Positions 33,749 to 44,910 of a DNA stretch of 64,000 bases are shown piece by piece. Position 1 is the first letter of the stretch. The number at the start of each line of letters is the position of its first letter. The DNA is from Ectobius pallidus (lineage: Eukaryota > Arthropoda > Insecta > Blattodea > Ectobiidae). The translations under genes were made by a program, and so were the position numbers. The notes beneath the pieces are model-generated. The model was not told where the DNA came from. It did not search any database and worked only from the letters and a program-made list of their open reading frames with translations. The stretch is from the NCBI GenBank assembly GCA_964059195.1, contig CAXKWD010000006.1:1852530-1916529 (forward strand). The letters are read 5' to 3'.

Positions 33749-35211
33749 TAGAGGTGTACATATTCTGATTTTAGCTTGCCTGCCCCTTTGAAATTCTGCA
33801 ACCAGTCACAGCTTTAAACTTGCTTGACTTGAAAGCAAGCCAGATTACAACGATGATAAGAAATACTGTCGCTATGAGTCACAAGCTCTTTATAACTTGG
33901 TGGGTTGCACAAGACCTAAGGAAACTGCAAGGCCTGGCGGAAAGAATATGAAACTGGGTAAAGCAGTGCACTGGTAAGTCGTGCAGTTACGTAGTTGAGG
34001 AACTTCAGATGTGTTTAGAGAATTTTACCCTGAAGGAAGCCGAGGAGAAACTAAAATGTGGACAGTTTGAATTATCAATGAACAAAGGTACTAGTCCGGC
34101 ATGGGAAAAAATTTCAAACATTTTCGAGAAAACGTCATAAAATCATTAATAACAATAACAAAAATCCCTTTAGGCAAGCCTACAAGCTGAGGTAGATTTC
34201 GAAGTTCTTTTGTTTTAATTTACTGTCGCTGCGTAGCACTCTTCTTCTTTAGCCTTGGCATGACAAACCCGCAATAATAACTGCAAAAAAGAGGAAAGAT
34301 AACTTTTACAAACATTCAAATCTCGCCTTATATGATAACTATCAAGAAACTAGTTATTGATTTGTAGAGTACTCATCAAGAGCTTTTCAACGATACCCCA
34401 CAAGACGTAGTTTCGAACATTTCGAATTTCCATCCCCATACCCCCGCCCCCACTCGTACTCCCAAAACCCCCGAATCGTTGGTGTCACTGTGAACTCCAT
34501 TAGGAGTACTCTAATTTATTCAATCAAAGTTTCCCTCTATACTTCATAGGGGCCGATATATAAATGTTTTAAAATTTCAACCCCCTCCCCCGACCACCCT
34601 CTTGCGCCAATTTTGCTCATTAACGAACTTGTCTGAACAATTGGGCCTAGAAATAACATAATAAAATTTGATTCAGATATTTTGAAAATTACGGCCGCTA
34701 GCGTGTAAAGATATATATATATAAATATAAATAAATAAATATATGTATATATATATACATATACATATACTGTATATAAATATAAATATCACCATTTTTT
34801 TTAACAGGCGGTGGTTTCGTACTTATTGAGGCATGAAACGTAAAGATATGAACGATTTTTTTTAAAGTCATTAGGTAGATTTTTCTTCGAAATCTACCTA
34901 ATAATAAAAATAATAATTGTGTTAAGACGCTAAAACGATTTTTAATACTTTATCCACCTTTTATTTATCTGCATGGTGAATTTCTTCTACCAGCATGTAG
35001 AAAAGCAAGAAAGTATTACCTACACTTAGCAATTACAGTTGTTTAGCTGATAGGAATGTCGCAAGCTTATTCTGGCTTGCCTAGGCTGGGTTTGACCTGA
35101 CCCAGCAAGCTTAAAGAAACCTGCCTGCTTCCTAGCTATGACGCTGGCAACTTGCTTGCCTGGCGTTCAATCGGGTATGGGCAAGCTAAAATCGAGATTT
35201 GTACACCTCTA
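33749..35211. mobile_element. Non-autonomous hAT element, TSD TAGGCTAA
   Basis: 1,463 bp. Ends TAGAGGTGTACA are inverted (33749 and 35211), with further inverted similarity through TTTTAGCTTGCC. Identical 8-bp flanks TAGGCTAA at 33741-33748 and 35212-35219 define hAT. Many GCTTGC/GCAAGC words lie near the ends. No transposase frame is present. Confidence 0.88.
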
Positions 35212-35529
35212 TAGGCTAATGACAGAAAAGATATGACAAAAATAATACAATATCATACATAATAATACAAAGACAAAGATTACTCCCCTTGCCCCTCCCT
35301 CCCATCCTTTTCTACCCTGAGCTGTCGGACTTTAGACATGAATATCCCTACCCTTTCGGAGAATTTTGTGTCACTCAACAGCTCGAATATCGCCATGTGA
35401 CCTAGTCTAGAGACAACAAAAGAGTCCGCAAGATATCGTTGCCTAAGCATCTCAGTCAAAGAAGAATGCCGTAGAAGCCCTTAGCGTGTTTCGAAGGGTG
35501 GGAAACAATGAAACTATTTGGAACTGAGA

Positions 35530-35835
35530 AGAATGTATGTATAAAGAAATTACCCAGCCTAAAAAATCAGACTGGCAACTCAAGAAGGCGGAAGAACTAA
35601 GTCATGTAGCAAGAAACGACAATTTGAACGAAATTTGGAGAAAAATCAAAAGCATATGTGCAGGGGGTGGATTAAGATTAAAATCACCCCAGATATATGG
35701 CGGGATCATTTTAGGGGCGTTTATGGGGGAGACGGGGACTGGGATGGTTTAATAGTAGGTCCAGAGGAACTAATGGGGACTCCGAGGATACCAGCTTTCG
35801 ACGCAGAGATCACGGTGAAGTATTGTAAGGCATAA
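35530..35835 (+). pseudogene. LINE ORF2 scrap between endonuclease and reverse transcriptase
   Basis: Two overlapping frames carry WQLKKAEELSHVARNDNLNE and then PDIWRDHFRGVYGGDGDWD with EELMGTPRIPAFDAEIT. This resembles the linker of insect LINE ORF2 proteins, where WxxHFxxLF-type and D-x-EI motifs occur. A frameshift lies near 35690. No catalytic motif is present. Confidence 0.5.
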
Positions 35836-36202
35836 GGTAATGAATGATATTAAAGTATTTGGAAAATAATGTTATTTTTTAAAATTATTTTAAAAACACG
35901 CCTCGTATTTCAAAATTTAACGCATTGTATAAATTGTGTCATGCTAAATTTTATGTTTCGAAAACTTAGTTTGAGAAAAAGCAGTTTAATCTATAACGAA
36001 TTCAAGAGCTTATAGTGCAGTGACCACATTAATTATCATTATTAACTTTATACCGTGCCAGTAGGAATAGCTTGCTCCAACAATCTGAAACCAAGAAATT
36101 TTAACATATATTATGTTTGTCTGTTCTATAAAATTATGGCTGGGAAGATAAGGTCCCTTCTCCTACTGTATTATTTACGTTCTGGTACTACATAAATAGT
36201 CC

Positions 36203-36240
36203 ACTCACTCTCTCTCTCACTCTCTCTCTCTCTCTCTCCC

Positions 36241-36279
<39 letters not shown>
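36203..36279. repeat. CT microsatellite
   Basis: Directly adjoins the 3' end of the inverted SINE and may be its expanded tail. Confidence 0.95.
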
Positions 36280-36280
<1 letters not shown>

Positions 36281-36655
36281 ATCCTTTGCCCCCATGTTGG
36301 GGCGAAGGGTCTCCAAATGGAGGTTTCTGTACCTATGTGAATTTTGTTACGCTTATTCTCCTAGAGGGGGCAGAGGGACAGGTGGTAAGCCCATCGCCTC
36401 TCAACTTCCCTCCGGAAAATAAGGTTTTACTTGGACGTGAAAGGGCCGAGAAATTTCGTCCAGAGGCTCTAATTTAGGCTTGGAGTACTTTTACGTGCCG
36501 TAAATCTACGACACGGGCCCCCCAGCAGTCCCTCCCGGAGGACTCCGTGCCCGGGATTTTTACGTCCTGAAAATCCCATCGACTGCGGCCGGGTGTGATC
36601 CCGCGAACTTCGGATCTAGAGGCGGGCACGCTACCTCTAGACCACCACAGCCGAC
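36280..36655 (-). mobile_element. tRNA-derived SINE, family B, inverted
   Basis: Reverse orientation copy of the family at 25944-26318: head near 36655 (GTCGGCTGTGGTGGTCTAGA on the minus strand), B-box region GGGATCACACCC, tail towards the CT repeat. Confidence 0.85.
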
Positions 36656-37220
36656 TAAATGGTCCTACTTTTCTCAATTTTGAAAATAGTGTGTTTGTAA
36701 TTCCGTATTTTATCCTCACCTACCAAGGTTTTATACATCGTTCTTTTAACTAGTGGATCACTCTGATTATCCTATGAAAAACTTCACAGCATTGTCTTTT
36801 ATTTTTTAAAAAGTTGCTCTTTTTTGTTACTTTATTTTATAAAATAATCTAATTTCATAATTAAAATACACACTACCTAATGAATTGTAACAGTAATATT
36901 TAAGGAGAGGGAAGAAGATTAAAAAAACCATGATGGGATCGGAATCTATACCTTTTTACTCGCACTCAATAAGATTACATTTAAAAATAAAAGGCGAATA
37001 CTTAAAAAGAAATAGAGCAGGGGATATTCGTCATCGGAAAAAAAGTAATTTCTACTTCGGAAAAAAGTATATCTGGGGAAAACATAATTTAAATTTCTGA
37101 AAAGATTAATTTAAATTCGAAAAAACTCAAATCTTCGGAAATAGTAATCTTCATTTCGGTACACTATTAAAATAAACACATAGTCCTAAATTAAATTAAT
37201 GGTTATTAAAATTTTAGTTT
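36656..37220. other. AT-rich stretch
   Basis: No gene. 37035-37160 holds irregularly repeated TTCGGAAA-type words of unknown meaning. Confidence 0.35.
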
Positions 37221-37236
37221 CCTAACAGAACAGTAA

Positions 37237-37525
37237 AGTGATCCCTATACAGGCCATGAAGGCCCAGAGGGTTCCAGGAGGTTGAGGCTCCCAGATTTTG
37301 GAGATTCGGCACGTGAAGGTGGTAAGGTTGTCAGCCTTACGCACCCGCCGCCTTTACCCCACAGGATTGCTCCTGGTACTCATTTCTGCTAGAGGCTGAG
37401 TCGACCACAGGGCCATAGTGCCACCAGAAGGTCAATTGACACATCTCAACGACCTCATCGGGAATCGAACCCGCGACCTTCCGGTTTGTAGCGCAGCGCC
37501 TCGACCACTGCGCTACGGCGTACGC
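37237..37525 (-). mobile_element. tRNA-derived SINE, family E, 16-bp TSD
   Basis: The minus-strand head has A box TAGCGCAGTGGTCGAGGCGC and B box GGGTTCGATTCCC. Near-identical flanks CCTAACAGAA(C/T)AGTAA lie at 37221-37236 and 37526-37541. The antisense frame across it is not a gene. Confidence 0.85.
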
Positions 37526-37542
37526 CCTAACAGAATAGTAAT

Positions 37543-38325
37543 TACCAAGGCCCTGATTCTGATGACTAGACATCGGAATTATATGCACTAAAAACTGTTA
37601 AAATATGCATGCATCTATGCTGCTAAAATATGTAAAATATGCACAAAAATCTCGAAAATATGCAGTTAAAATGCAATCTACTCACATTCAGCGTGTCCAG
37701 TTATATGTCCTCCTGCTGACTGTAATTGGATTTGCAGTAGAATATCATCATCTTCTCTAAGTGTTCCTGAGTAAATTTATGTCGTCTGTTGGTTAGTATG
37801 AGTTTGTATGCTGACAATAAGTTGGAAACAACAAAACAATTGTTGACAGAATCAATAAAAAGAAATCAAACACATTGAAAACAAACTTAACAAAATCAGT
37901 GGTTCAAAAGCAAACAAAATTAAAGAAAAATTCCTGTCATGCCTAAATGAGAATGAAGGGTTACAAGTGTTGCGCAAGATTTCAGAAATTTTAATGGGTA
38001 ACAGTGTAGAGAACTTGGAGCAGATGGAACATCTGAGCGTCAGTGTTACAAATATGCATGATATTGAACGTACATTTTCAAGATACAAGTCTCTGTTCCG
38101 TGAAAATCGTCACAGCTTTAAGATGCACAACTTAAGATCTACTTTCGTCGTTCAATGCAACAGTTCTACACTTGCTGACTAGAATGACTAGATGAGTAGG
38201 GATACTTCTGTAAATATTGGTTAAATAAGTTAATCAAAATATTTTCATATTTTTTAACATTTTCGACTTTTTTAACACACAAAAAATAAATATTTTCGTT
38301 TTTATAGGCACCTAAAAGTCCGAGC
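37543..38325 (+). mobile_element. Truncated hAT element
   Basis: The right end, reversed, reads TAGGGCTCGGACTTTTAGG from 38325. The left edge near 37543 is only weakly similar and no 8-bp duplication was found. AAATATGCA words repeat at 37590-37670, a common subterminal pattern in insect hATs. Confidence 0.5.
37855..38182 (+). pseudogene. hAT transposase C-terminal remnant
   Basis: The readable frame gives LNKISGSKANKIKEKFL, then LQVLRKISEILMG, then HDIERTFSRYKSLFRENRHS and FVVQCNS. The V/IERxFSxYKxxLxxxRxxF motif is the conserved C-terminal dimerisation region of hAT transposases in insects. The catalytic domain and N-terminal zinc finger are absent. Confidence 0.7.
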
Positions 38326-39250
38326 CCTAGTTGATACGAACAATAATATTATGGTTAGGGGAGGGGTGTTTATTTCTGTCGATGCTTGTCTCTGCAGTTT
38401 TATTAATTTAAATGAGAATTCAACTATCGGTGATATTTTATATTACTCAAGCTGCAACCAATTCTACCCGCTGCGGCAGTCATGACTTTGACGAAAATAA
38501 ACTTCGAATGTGAGTTGACTCCGAAGTCTCCTTCAATCTAGATTTTGAACTGGGATGAGCGCACATTTAAGAATAGATTATTAATAATACAGTTCCGTAA
38601 AATAGTCACATTACTTATATAAGCTTATGAAATTTCTTAGGATCAACCTATGAAAATTTGATGTATAATTCACAAAACTTCCTCTGCCCAAATAAAAGTT
38701 AGCCTTCCCTTAAAAATAAGAGAAAGTTGTCGCCAATCTTCGTGTCACATCCCTAAAAGGTACCTAACCCAAATACAAAATTTTCTTTTCGTACGATTTT
38801 CCGTTGCAAGATGCCGTATTGCAAAGAGCGCGTATTCAGAGTGGGTGGCTTATAGCTACCCTTCAGAGAATTATTTAGAAAAAGTGTTTCTAATAAAAGT
38901 TTTAGCTCTTAGTATAAGCAACCCACGTGAAAAATTTAAAGAAAATCGTTAGAGCCGTTTTCGAGAAAACTTTCTTTATGCAAAAATAAGGAAAACGTGT
39001 TTCCAATCTTCGGTTCACATCTTGAAAGGTATCTGACATAAATACAAAATTTTGTCCTTTTATCAAAATTCATCTGTCCAAAATTCGAGATTTCGCTTGG
39101 AAAACAAAATATAAAAAATATTAAAAAATCACTAAAAAAAAAAAAAAAAAAAATTACACAATTTCGGGAGTGTATTTTGGCCTAATTGTTCGCTTTATTA
39201 ACAGTAAGACCCACAGTCTGTCGCTCATGAAAACAATGTATATCTGTCTG
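38326..39250. repeat. Duplicated non-coding blocks
   Basis: 38731-38786 (CCAATCTTCGTGTCACATCC) and 39001-39054 (CCAATCTTCGGTTCACATCT) are diverged direct copies about 270 bp apart, each followed by AATACAAAATTTT. AGCCGTTTTCGAGAAAAC at 38952 is typical of insect repeat non-coding sequence. Family unknown. Confidence 0.45.
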
Positions 39251-40843
39251 TCTATAACTAGTGATGTGGGCCGGAAATATTCCCAGTGGGAAGGAACTTA
39301 TAAAATGGGAATATTTCCGGGAATATTTCCCTGGCCAGGAAATATTCCCAAAAAGTGGGAATTTATAAAAAATCCTTAGTTTTGAACATTTTAATGCTTA
39401 TTAACAGTTCAAGTACCTTAAGATTAAACTATTTCTCATAAGAAAGTTTTCCTATGATATAATTTTTCACTTATTTTCAAAAGCATCTTCTTTTCAAAAA
39501 TAATAATTTTTTTATATTCTCTTAGGTTTTCTTTATATACTTGCCATTCATAAAGTGATACCTCACTCACATTTATTCAAACAGGATTAAAGATAAGTAA
39601 TTTAATATATTTGTAAATAGATTGTGTTGGTATTTAAAATAAAATGCCAAAAACCAACACCTTCAAGATTATCATTGTTTAATATTACACAAACACAAAT
39701 TTAAATAGAAGTTTACGGTAACTTATAGTATCTAATCACAAATCAGTCCCATGGTCTAGGCCTAGGCTAATCCTACTGTAGTATGGGGGGAAATTTAGTT
39801 CTTTCATGACTTACGAGGGGAGAATATTTTCCCTCCGCTCCAGAAATTCATACACCAGCTAGGGTTGCCACCTTTTGGTAAGGCTAAGGAAAGACACTTA
39901 TCAAATACCGTATAAGCAGATCGCCGGTCTTCATATCTAAATTTATACATGGAACAATTTATTAATAATAGATAGAATTTTCTATTTTCTATATTCTATA
40001 TTAAGATTCAAGTTCTTCAGTGTGCCATAAAGATTGTTTTCTGTGAAGTCAAATACTTTCCCTAAGTAACTCAAAGCTTTCTCATAGAATTTCTCATGGA
40101 TATGTTTTGACAAAATTATGGCGAAGCGGTAATTTATGGCGTGCACAGGTCCCCCTTCCACTGAATAATAAAAGACCCTTGCACCAAACATAATATGTCA
40201 CAACTATAAACAACGAAATAATATTTCATAATAAAAAAAAAGACTTATGCACCAAAAATCATATTTCACAATCATAGGAGTGGGAGTGGGGGACTCGTGT
40301 GCAGCATTTAATATCTTTTTTGCAAAATTATGAACATCTGCAATCCAGACTCTGACTATGTAATGGCTTACCACTAAATTTAGGAATAACGGGAGGCACA
40401 TTTAGTTAATTCTTATTGAACAAACGACACACAAAACACACAGAGAACATGGATTCAAATTACAACTGATAACACTTGCTGTGCTATAATTCCAGGAACT
40501 GTACTTGGCAACTTAGGGTGGCGTGTCATATGTTCTGTTTATGGTACTTCCCCGTTGGATTACGCCGGGTGTGCTGATCTAGGTCATACCCCAAGAATGC
40601 CTGCACGACTTATACAAACAAAGAATAATATAATGAGCGGTGGTTTCACTGCTGCCAATACGATACATTTTAGCGATGGAACGATATCAATATCTTAATC
40701 ATGAGTCAAAATTCACAAAGTATGCCACCAAGAATTGCTTTCTCATATTTTGTTTTGGAATAATTTGACATCCCACAATGTAATGCGTCCCTCTTAGGCA
40801 TAATTCGGGTTGATGAAAATGTTCTTAAAATGCGGATGTCCTT

Positions 40844-40922
40844 ATGTTACTCCAACCATCACACTGCAGACTTCAAGAAACAAAAAAATCTTCATCTGCA
40901 GTGTGATGGTTGGAGTAACATT
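40844..40922. repeat. Perfect 27-bp inverted repeat inside the hAT gene
   Basis: The left arm, ATGTTACTCCAACCATCACA and 7 further bases, is the exact reverse complement of the right arm that codes for the LQCDGWSN region. The loop is about 25 bases. Confidence 0.9.
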
Positions 40923-41742
40923 AGGAATGAGTCTATTATCAACTTTGTTATTTCAAAACCAGAACCATTTTTTTGTAGATTTTAAAATGACCAAAAGTGA
41001 AAGACACAATGCCGAGTATTTTGCAGAGCTCATTGGATCAGTGATTGAGAATTATGTACCTGACAGATACTTAATGGTCATTGCTGACAATGGTGCATGA
41101 AGGCAGCTTTATGATTGGTGAAGAAAAAGTATCCACACATGTACCATTAGGTTGTATTGCTCACCTCCTTCATTTATTGTGTTCAGACATTTTAGGCTGC
41201 CTAACTGTTAAAAGTTTCTTTGGTGAAGTAATTGGAATTCCTAAAGATGATAAAAAACAGTCACATTTTACAAGCAATATTTGATGAAATCTCATCTGAA
41301 AAAGATTCAAGGGCCGAATTGCTCTGAAGTTGCCTGGAAAGACAAGATGGGGAAGCCACCTTTTTTGTTTACACAGTTTGCAATCAAATAAAGTGGTGCT
41401 ACAATATTGGCTGTTAATGAAAATGCTGACCTTGAACCAATCATGAAAAGAAAACTTCTTTATGATGGGGTGTTTTGGGTCAAAATCGAGAAGATTATAG
41501 ATTTGCTTACACCAATTGTACATCTCATCACTGCAATTGAATCCAATGAACTACAAATCCACAGAGTTGTAAGAAAGTTGGATGATTTGGAGAAAAGTTT
41601 GGCCCAAAACTTGCCATTTTCGCCCCTTCAGAAGGCTGAAGAAAAAAAGATCATAAATAAATTCAAGGAAAGAAAAGAACCAGGGCATATTTATACTATT
41701 AATTACCTCATTTTCATTGTTAACTATGTGAAAACCCAGTAA
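40880..41742 (+). pseudogene. Decayed hAT transposase
   Basis: Continuing through several frames: LQCDGWSNIRNESIINFVI, then VDFKMTKSERHNAEYFAEL, YLMVIADNGA, PLGCIAHLLHLLCSDIL, and DGVFWVKIEKIIDLLTPIV. The D in CDGWSN corresponds to the first catalytic aspartate of hAT enzymes, and the CxAHxLHLxxxDI-type motif follows as expected. Frame changes near 40920 and 41090, plus stops, break it. The C-terminal dimerisation motif is missing. A 27-bp inverted duplicate of part of this gene precedes it (40844-40870). Confidence 0.8.
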
Positions 41743-42192
41743 AACATCGTAAAATATTTAATATGTAATTAATCTCTGTTCATTTCTTATGTTCTTTCAT
41801 TAATTATGTTTAATATTTGAACTTCTAAGAGTTTTTTAGTTTTATTTAACCTAATCATGATTAAATTTAAGTATTATTTAACACTTAATTGTCACTTTAT
41901 GTAACAAATATGTGCCTCTGAGTTATCTTGCTCGTAAATCATAAATTCCCTATATTTTAATTTAGCAGTTTTGGAGTTTCATTTAACCTAATTATGATTA
42001 AATTGAAGTATTATTTAACAATTATTTGTTACTTTTTATAATAAATAGGTGTCTTTGATTTATCTTGCTTGTAAATCTTAAATTCCTGGGAATTTATGAA
42101 TTTTGGGAATATTTCCGGGAACATTCCCTGGGAATATTTCCTGAAGTTTAAATTCCCGGGAATTTTACATCACTATCTATAACGCACTTTAG

Positions 42193-42196
<4 letters not shown>

Positions 42197-42266
<70 letters not shown>
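42197..42266. repeat. AAT microsatellite
   Basis: Uninterrupted AAT units. Confidence 0.95.
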
Positions 42267-42770
42267 GAATTCATTGTCGTTAAACAGTACAATGTACAAT
42301 GTTCAGCATAACGTACTTGATATGTATATCTTCCCTTAATCCTAACAAAATTGGCTGAATTAGGTTAACTATTATGTCTTATATGCACCAATGGTAGCAC
42401 TGGTTACAACATGGTGACGACATGGTAACTCGAATCGCTATATGATTGGTTGATTCATAGTATATAATGACTTCGGAGCTTATAAGTATCTAAGAATATT
42501 CAGTCTTATACCCTCAAAATATAGAATAGTGAGATGCCGTCTACCAAGGATGTGGGGGCAACCTTTTACAAATATCTGTTAAGTGAATTATCTGGCAAGT
42601 CAATAATTTATTATAAACAATTATATTACATGCATTGCGGAAAGAACACACTTATTTGTTAGTTTTTAGTATGGTACAATATTGATTGAAAATTTTTACA
42701 CTTTTTATACGTAAGTAACTCGGAGCTTAGTTTTATTTTTATGTAACAAAGTAATTATTATTAATTTTGC

Positions 42771-42842
42771 ATAATTCGTTGAGTTTACGAGTTACATCAG
42801 ATAAATTCGTTGCAGCTGCATTTATCGATAAACTCGTGGGAA
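42771..42842. mobile_element. Diverged copy of the foldback MITE at 30446
   Basis: Shares GAGTTACATCAGATAAATTC and TTATCGATAAACTCGTGGGA with the arms of the first copy. Confidence 0.45.
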
Positions 42843-42934
42843 CAATAATACGTGGGATTGCCTTTGTGGGATTGCCTTTGACTATCCAAAAAATAACACT
42901 TGGAACTGTTCCATCTTTTAATAATTTAAATGGG

Positions 42935-42990
42935 GGGGGGGGACAAGAAATTTTCCGCACCGGGTACCACCTAAGCTTGCTACGCCACTG
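42935..42990. mobile_element. hAT-like end
   Basis: Ends in TACGCCACTG at 42990, with flank ACAGGAAG. The matching other end is not nearby; see the end at 1-79, whose flank is the reverse complement. The inner boundary may be the G-run at 42931-42941. Confidence 0.4.
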
Positions 42991-43349
42991 ACAGGAAGCA
43001 CAGCAATTTAACACACTAGAATGGAAGACACTATCGTATACTCAGAGGGAAGGAACGTAACAAAAGACATGCCCACTTTGCAATTGAAATTGCTGGTGAG
43101 ATATCTTGTAACCCTCAATATTTATCAATTATGTAATAATAAAGATGTTTAGAAGTCAATTTTTGTATCATTAGAGAAAACTTTATGTCGAGTTTTCAGC
43201 AGGAAAAAAAATTATGATATCCCGTAGTCCAAAAACAGATGAGAAATAACTTTTTTAAATTCCGTTTTATTTATTCTCTTTTGAACACCGAGTTATGGTG
43301 TATCAGGGTCTGATTAATGTGCGATTGTTTTCTGTTGTTGCTGTATTTG

Positions 43350-43470
43350 TGGCGCTGCGGCACAGGGATTGCGTTCGCTCTTCTCACACAAGTGGCCCCG
43401 GGTTCAAATCCCGGTCGTGACAAGTTACCTAGATGGAGGTTTTCCGGTTTTTTCCCTACCCTCTGAGACA
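43350..43470 (+). mobile_element. SINE family D, short copy
   Basis: GGCACAGGGATTGCGTTCGC and B box GGGTTCAAATCCC match the head of 29502-29885. Confidence 0.65.
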
Positions 43471-44521
43471 AATATATATACTATTATTATAGGCGTACGA
43501 TCTATTTACTCCACGGCAGTGTTGCTGAACTTCTACATGGAGAGTCGATCCAATTTTTATGACTTGACGACACTGAATATATTGTAGTAGCTGGGACGTA
43601 CAGATGTCTTGAAGTTCTATTCACAATTGCTTTCTGTGAGCTTCACTTAACGGGAACAGTGAGAGGTGAAGGTAGCGGTCACATCTATACTGACCTTATT
43701 TTGCTTAACCAGGTTAATAACAGCTAGAATACTTTCTAACCACAAATCTGTAGAAGAACTTTCTAGATTTTTAGGGTAAACACTACAAAGTCTTGTTTCA
43801 GTTCAAATATATACAGACTGGTAACACTCTGAAGATTTTCTATGGTAAATTTCTATGGTAAATTTCTATGTGTGAAAAATAGCTTTAAAATCAGAATTTC
43901 CTTTTCCCTTTTATTTACATGATTTTTAGGCCTGTTGGAATAATCCGCTTTCCACTTCCTTCAGCTGGACATTTAAAGGTCTTTAACGTGGGTTTTTAAT
44001 GGCGTGCTCATGTCTATCTCATTCGCCGTTACTAATTTTACTTATAAAATTTGCGTAAATTGTATATCTTAAATTATCCTTACGTTAAAGTTGTATTAAA
44101 TATGTGCTTGAAATGTTTCTACACGAAAAATAACAGATAAAATGAAGTTATCTTACAATAATATTTAAAATACTTATTTTTATATCATTATTTGCGAAAC
44201 TTGATACAGTAGGCCTATAGTGAAATAAAAGTTAAATAGAACTTTTTTTTTTTAGGAATTCCTACTAATTTTAATTTAACAAGACTTCACCCGTAAGGAG
44301 GCTGCCATTATAATACAGTATGGGAGTATACAGTATGATACAGTATAATGGGAACCAATAAAACTTCTTAATATATAACAACAAAGTATTCGAATAAAAA
44401 TATAAACTGGACACAAATCTATTGGATACAATAGGGTAATATACAGTAACACTTCAAGTAACTGTCAGATAAGGAATTTAAATTCAGGTGGTATATAAGT
44501 CTAAGTGGTTTCGAAGAATGG
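43471..44521. other. Unrecognised AT-rich stretch
   Basis: A small direct duplication of AAATTTCTATGG occurs at 43849-43872. Nothing else supportable. Confidence 0.4.
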
Positions 44522-44589
44522 CTATTGAACCACGTATTGCAGAAATGCGATATATTGGAAACGTATCCAATTAAGGCCAAAAGAGTCCC

Positions 44590-44907
44590 AGCGCCGTCGA
44601 GGTGTTGTGGTATTGTGCTTCGTGTGCGGATCATCAGCCCATGACAGAGATTGGACTAAGTTATATTTTTTGTTGTAGAAATCCACGATTGGTTCATAAT
44701 TATATTGACTTTTCTCGGCATCCACTTCTTCGGGCTGGCCATAATGGGTCTCAAATCGTATTGTAGATCCAAAATACATGCTTACAGTATTTGCTAGATG
44801 GTATAAATGCGATCCGGGGAATTCTTCATATACCGAGTAACCGTGATGTCTGTTCGAGTTGGCATCATGTGTGTCCATAAGCGGGTAGGAAAGAATTTGC
44901 TTAAAAT
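44590..44907 (-). CDS. Candidate orphan exon, product unknown
   Basis: A minus-strand frame reads like real protein, with balanced composition: MDTHDANSNRHHGYSVYEEF, then GSHLYHLANTVSMYFGS, FETHYGQPEEVDAEKSQYN and DFYNKKYNLVQSLSWADDPH. It is open upstream of the Met to a plausible 3' splice site (TAACTTACAG, exon starting at 44907), and stays open past 44590 to a stop at 44522. I do not recognise the family and it has no transposase or polymerase motif. It could be a host exon, a fossil of one, or part of an unknown repeat. No second exon was found nearby. Confidence 0.3.
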
Positions 44908-44910
44908 CTG

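Larger units (their letters stand above)
33013..35905 (+). mobile_element. Mariner remnant with nested insertions
   Basis: Inverted ends CGAGGCGTGATTTTAAAGTA (33013) and, reversed, CGAGGCGTGTTTTTAAAATA (35905) are flanked by TA on each side. Mariner protein pieces occupy 33216-33591. A hAT element (33749-35211) and a LINE scrap (about 35530-35835) lie inside, which explains the length. Confidence 0.7.
39259..42175 (+). mobile_element. hAT transposon, TSD TCTATAAC
   Basis: 2,917 bp. Ends TAGTGATGT (39259) and ACATCACTA (42175) are flanked by identical TCTATAAC at 39251-39258 and 42176-42183. Both ends carry clustered GGGAATATTTCC-type palindromes, probable transposase binding sites. A decayed transposase lies at 40850-41742. 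A diverged 110-bp tandem repeat (41838 and 41975, period 137) lies near the right end. Confidence 0.9.

Noticed and set aside
37480..37525. Possible functional tRNA gene
   Set aside because: A and B boxes are present but there is no foldable acceptor stem, and the unit lies in a SINE with target duplications.
37337..37588. An 83-aa frame with AVAQWSRRCATNRKVAGSIP
   Set aside because: This is a familiar false translation of a tRNA-derived SINE head containing A and B boxes.
39863..40520. Nested element suggested by AGGGTTGCCACC at 39863
   Set aside because: No convincing inverted partner or target duplication was found.
42200..42266. Regular repeats considered for a CRISPR-like array
   Set aside because: They are simple trinucleotide repeats without spacers; this is eukaryotic DNA.
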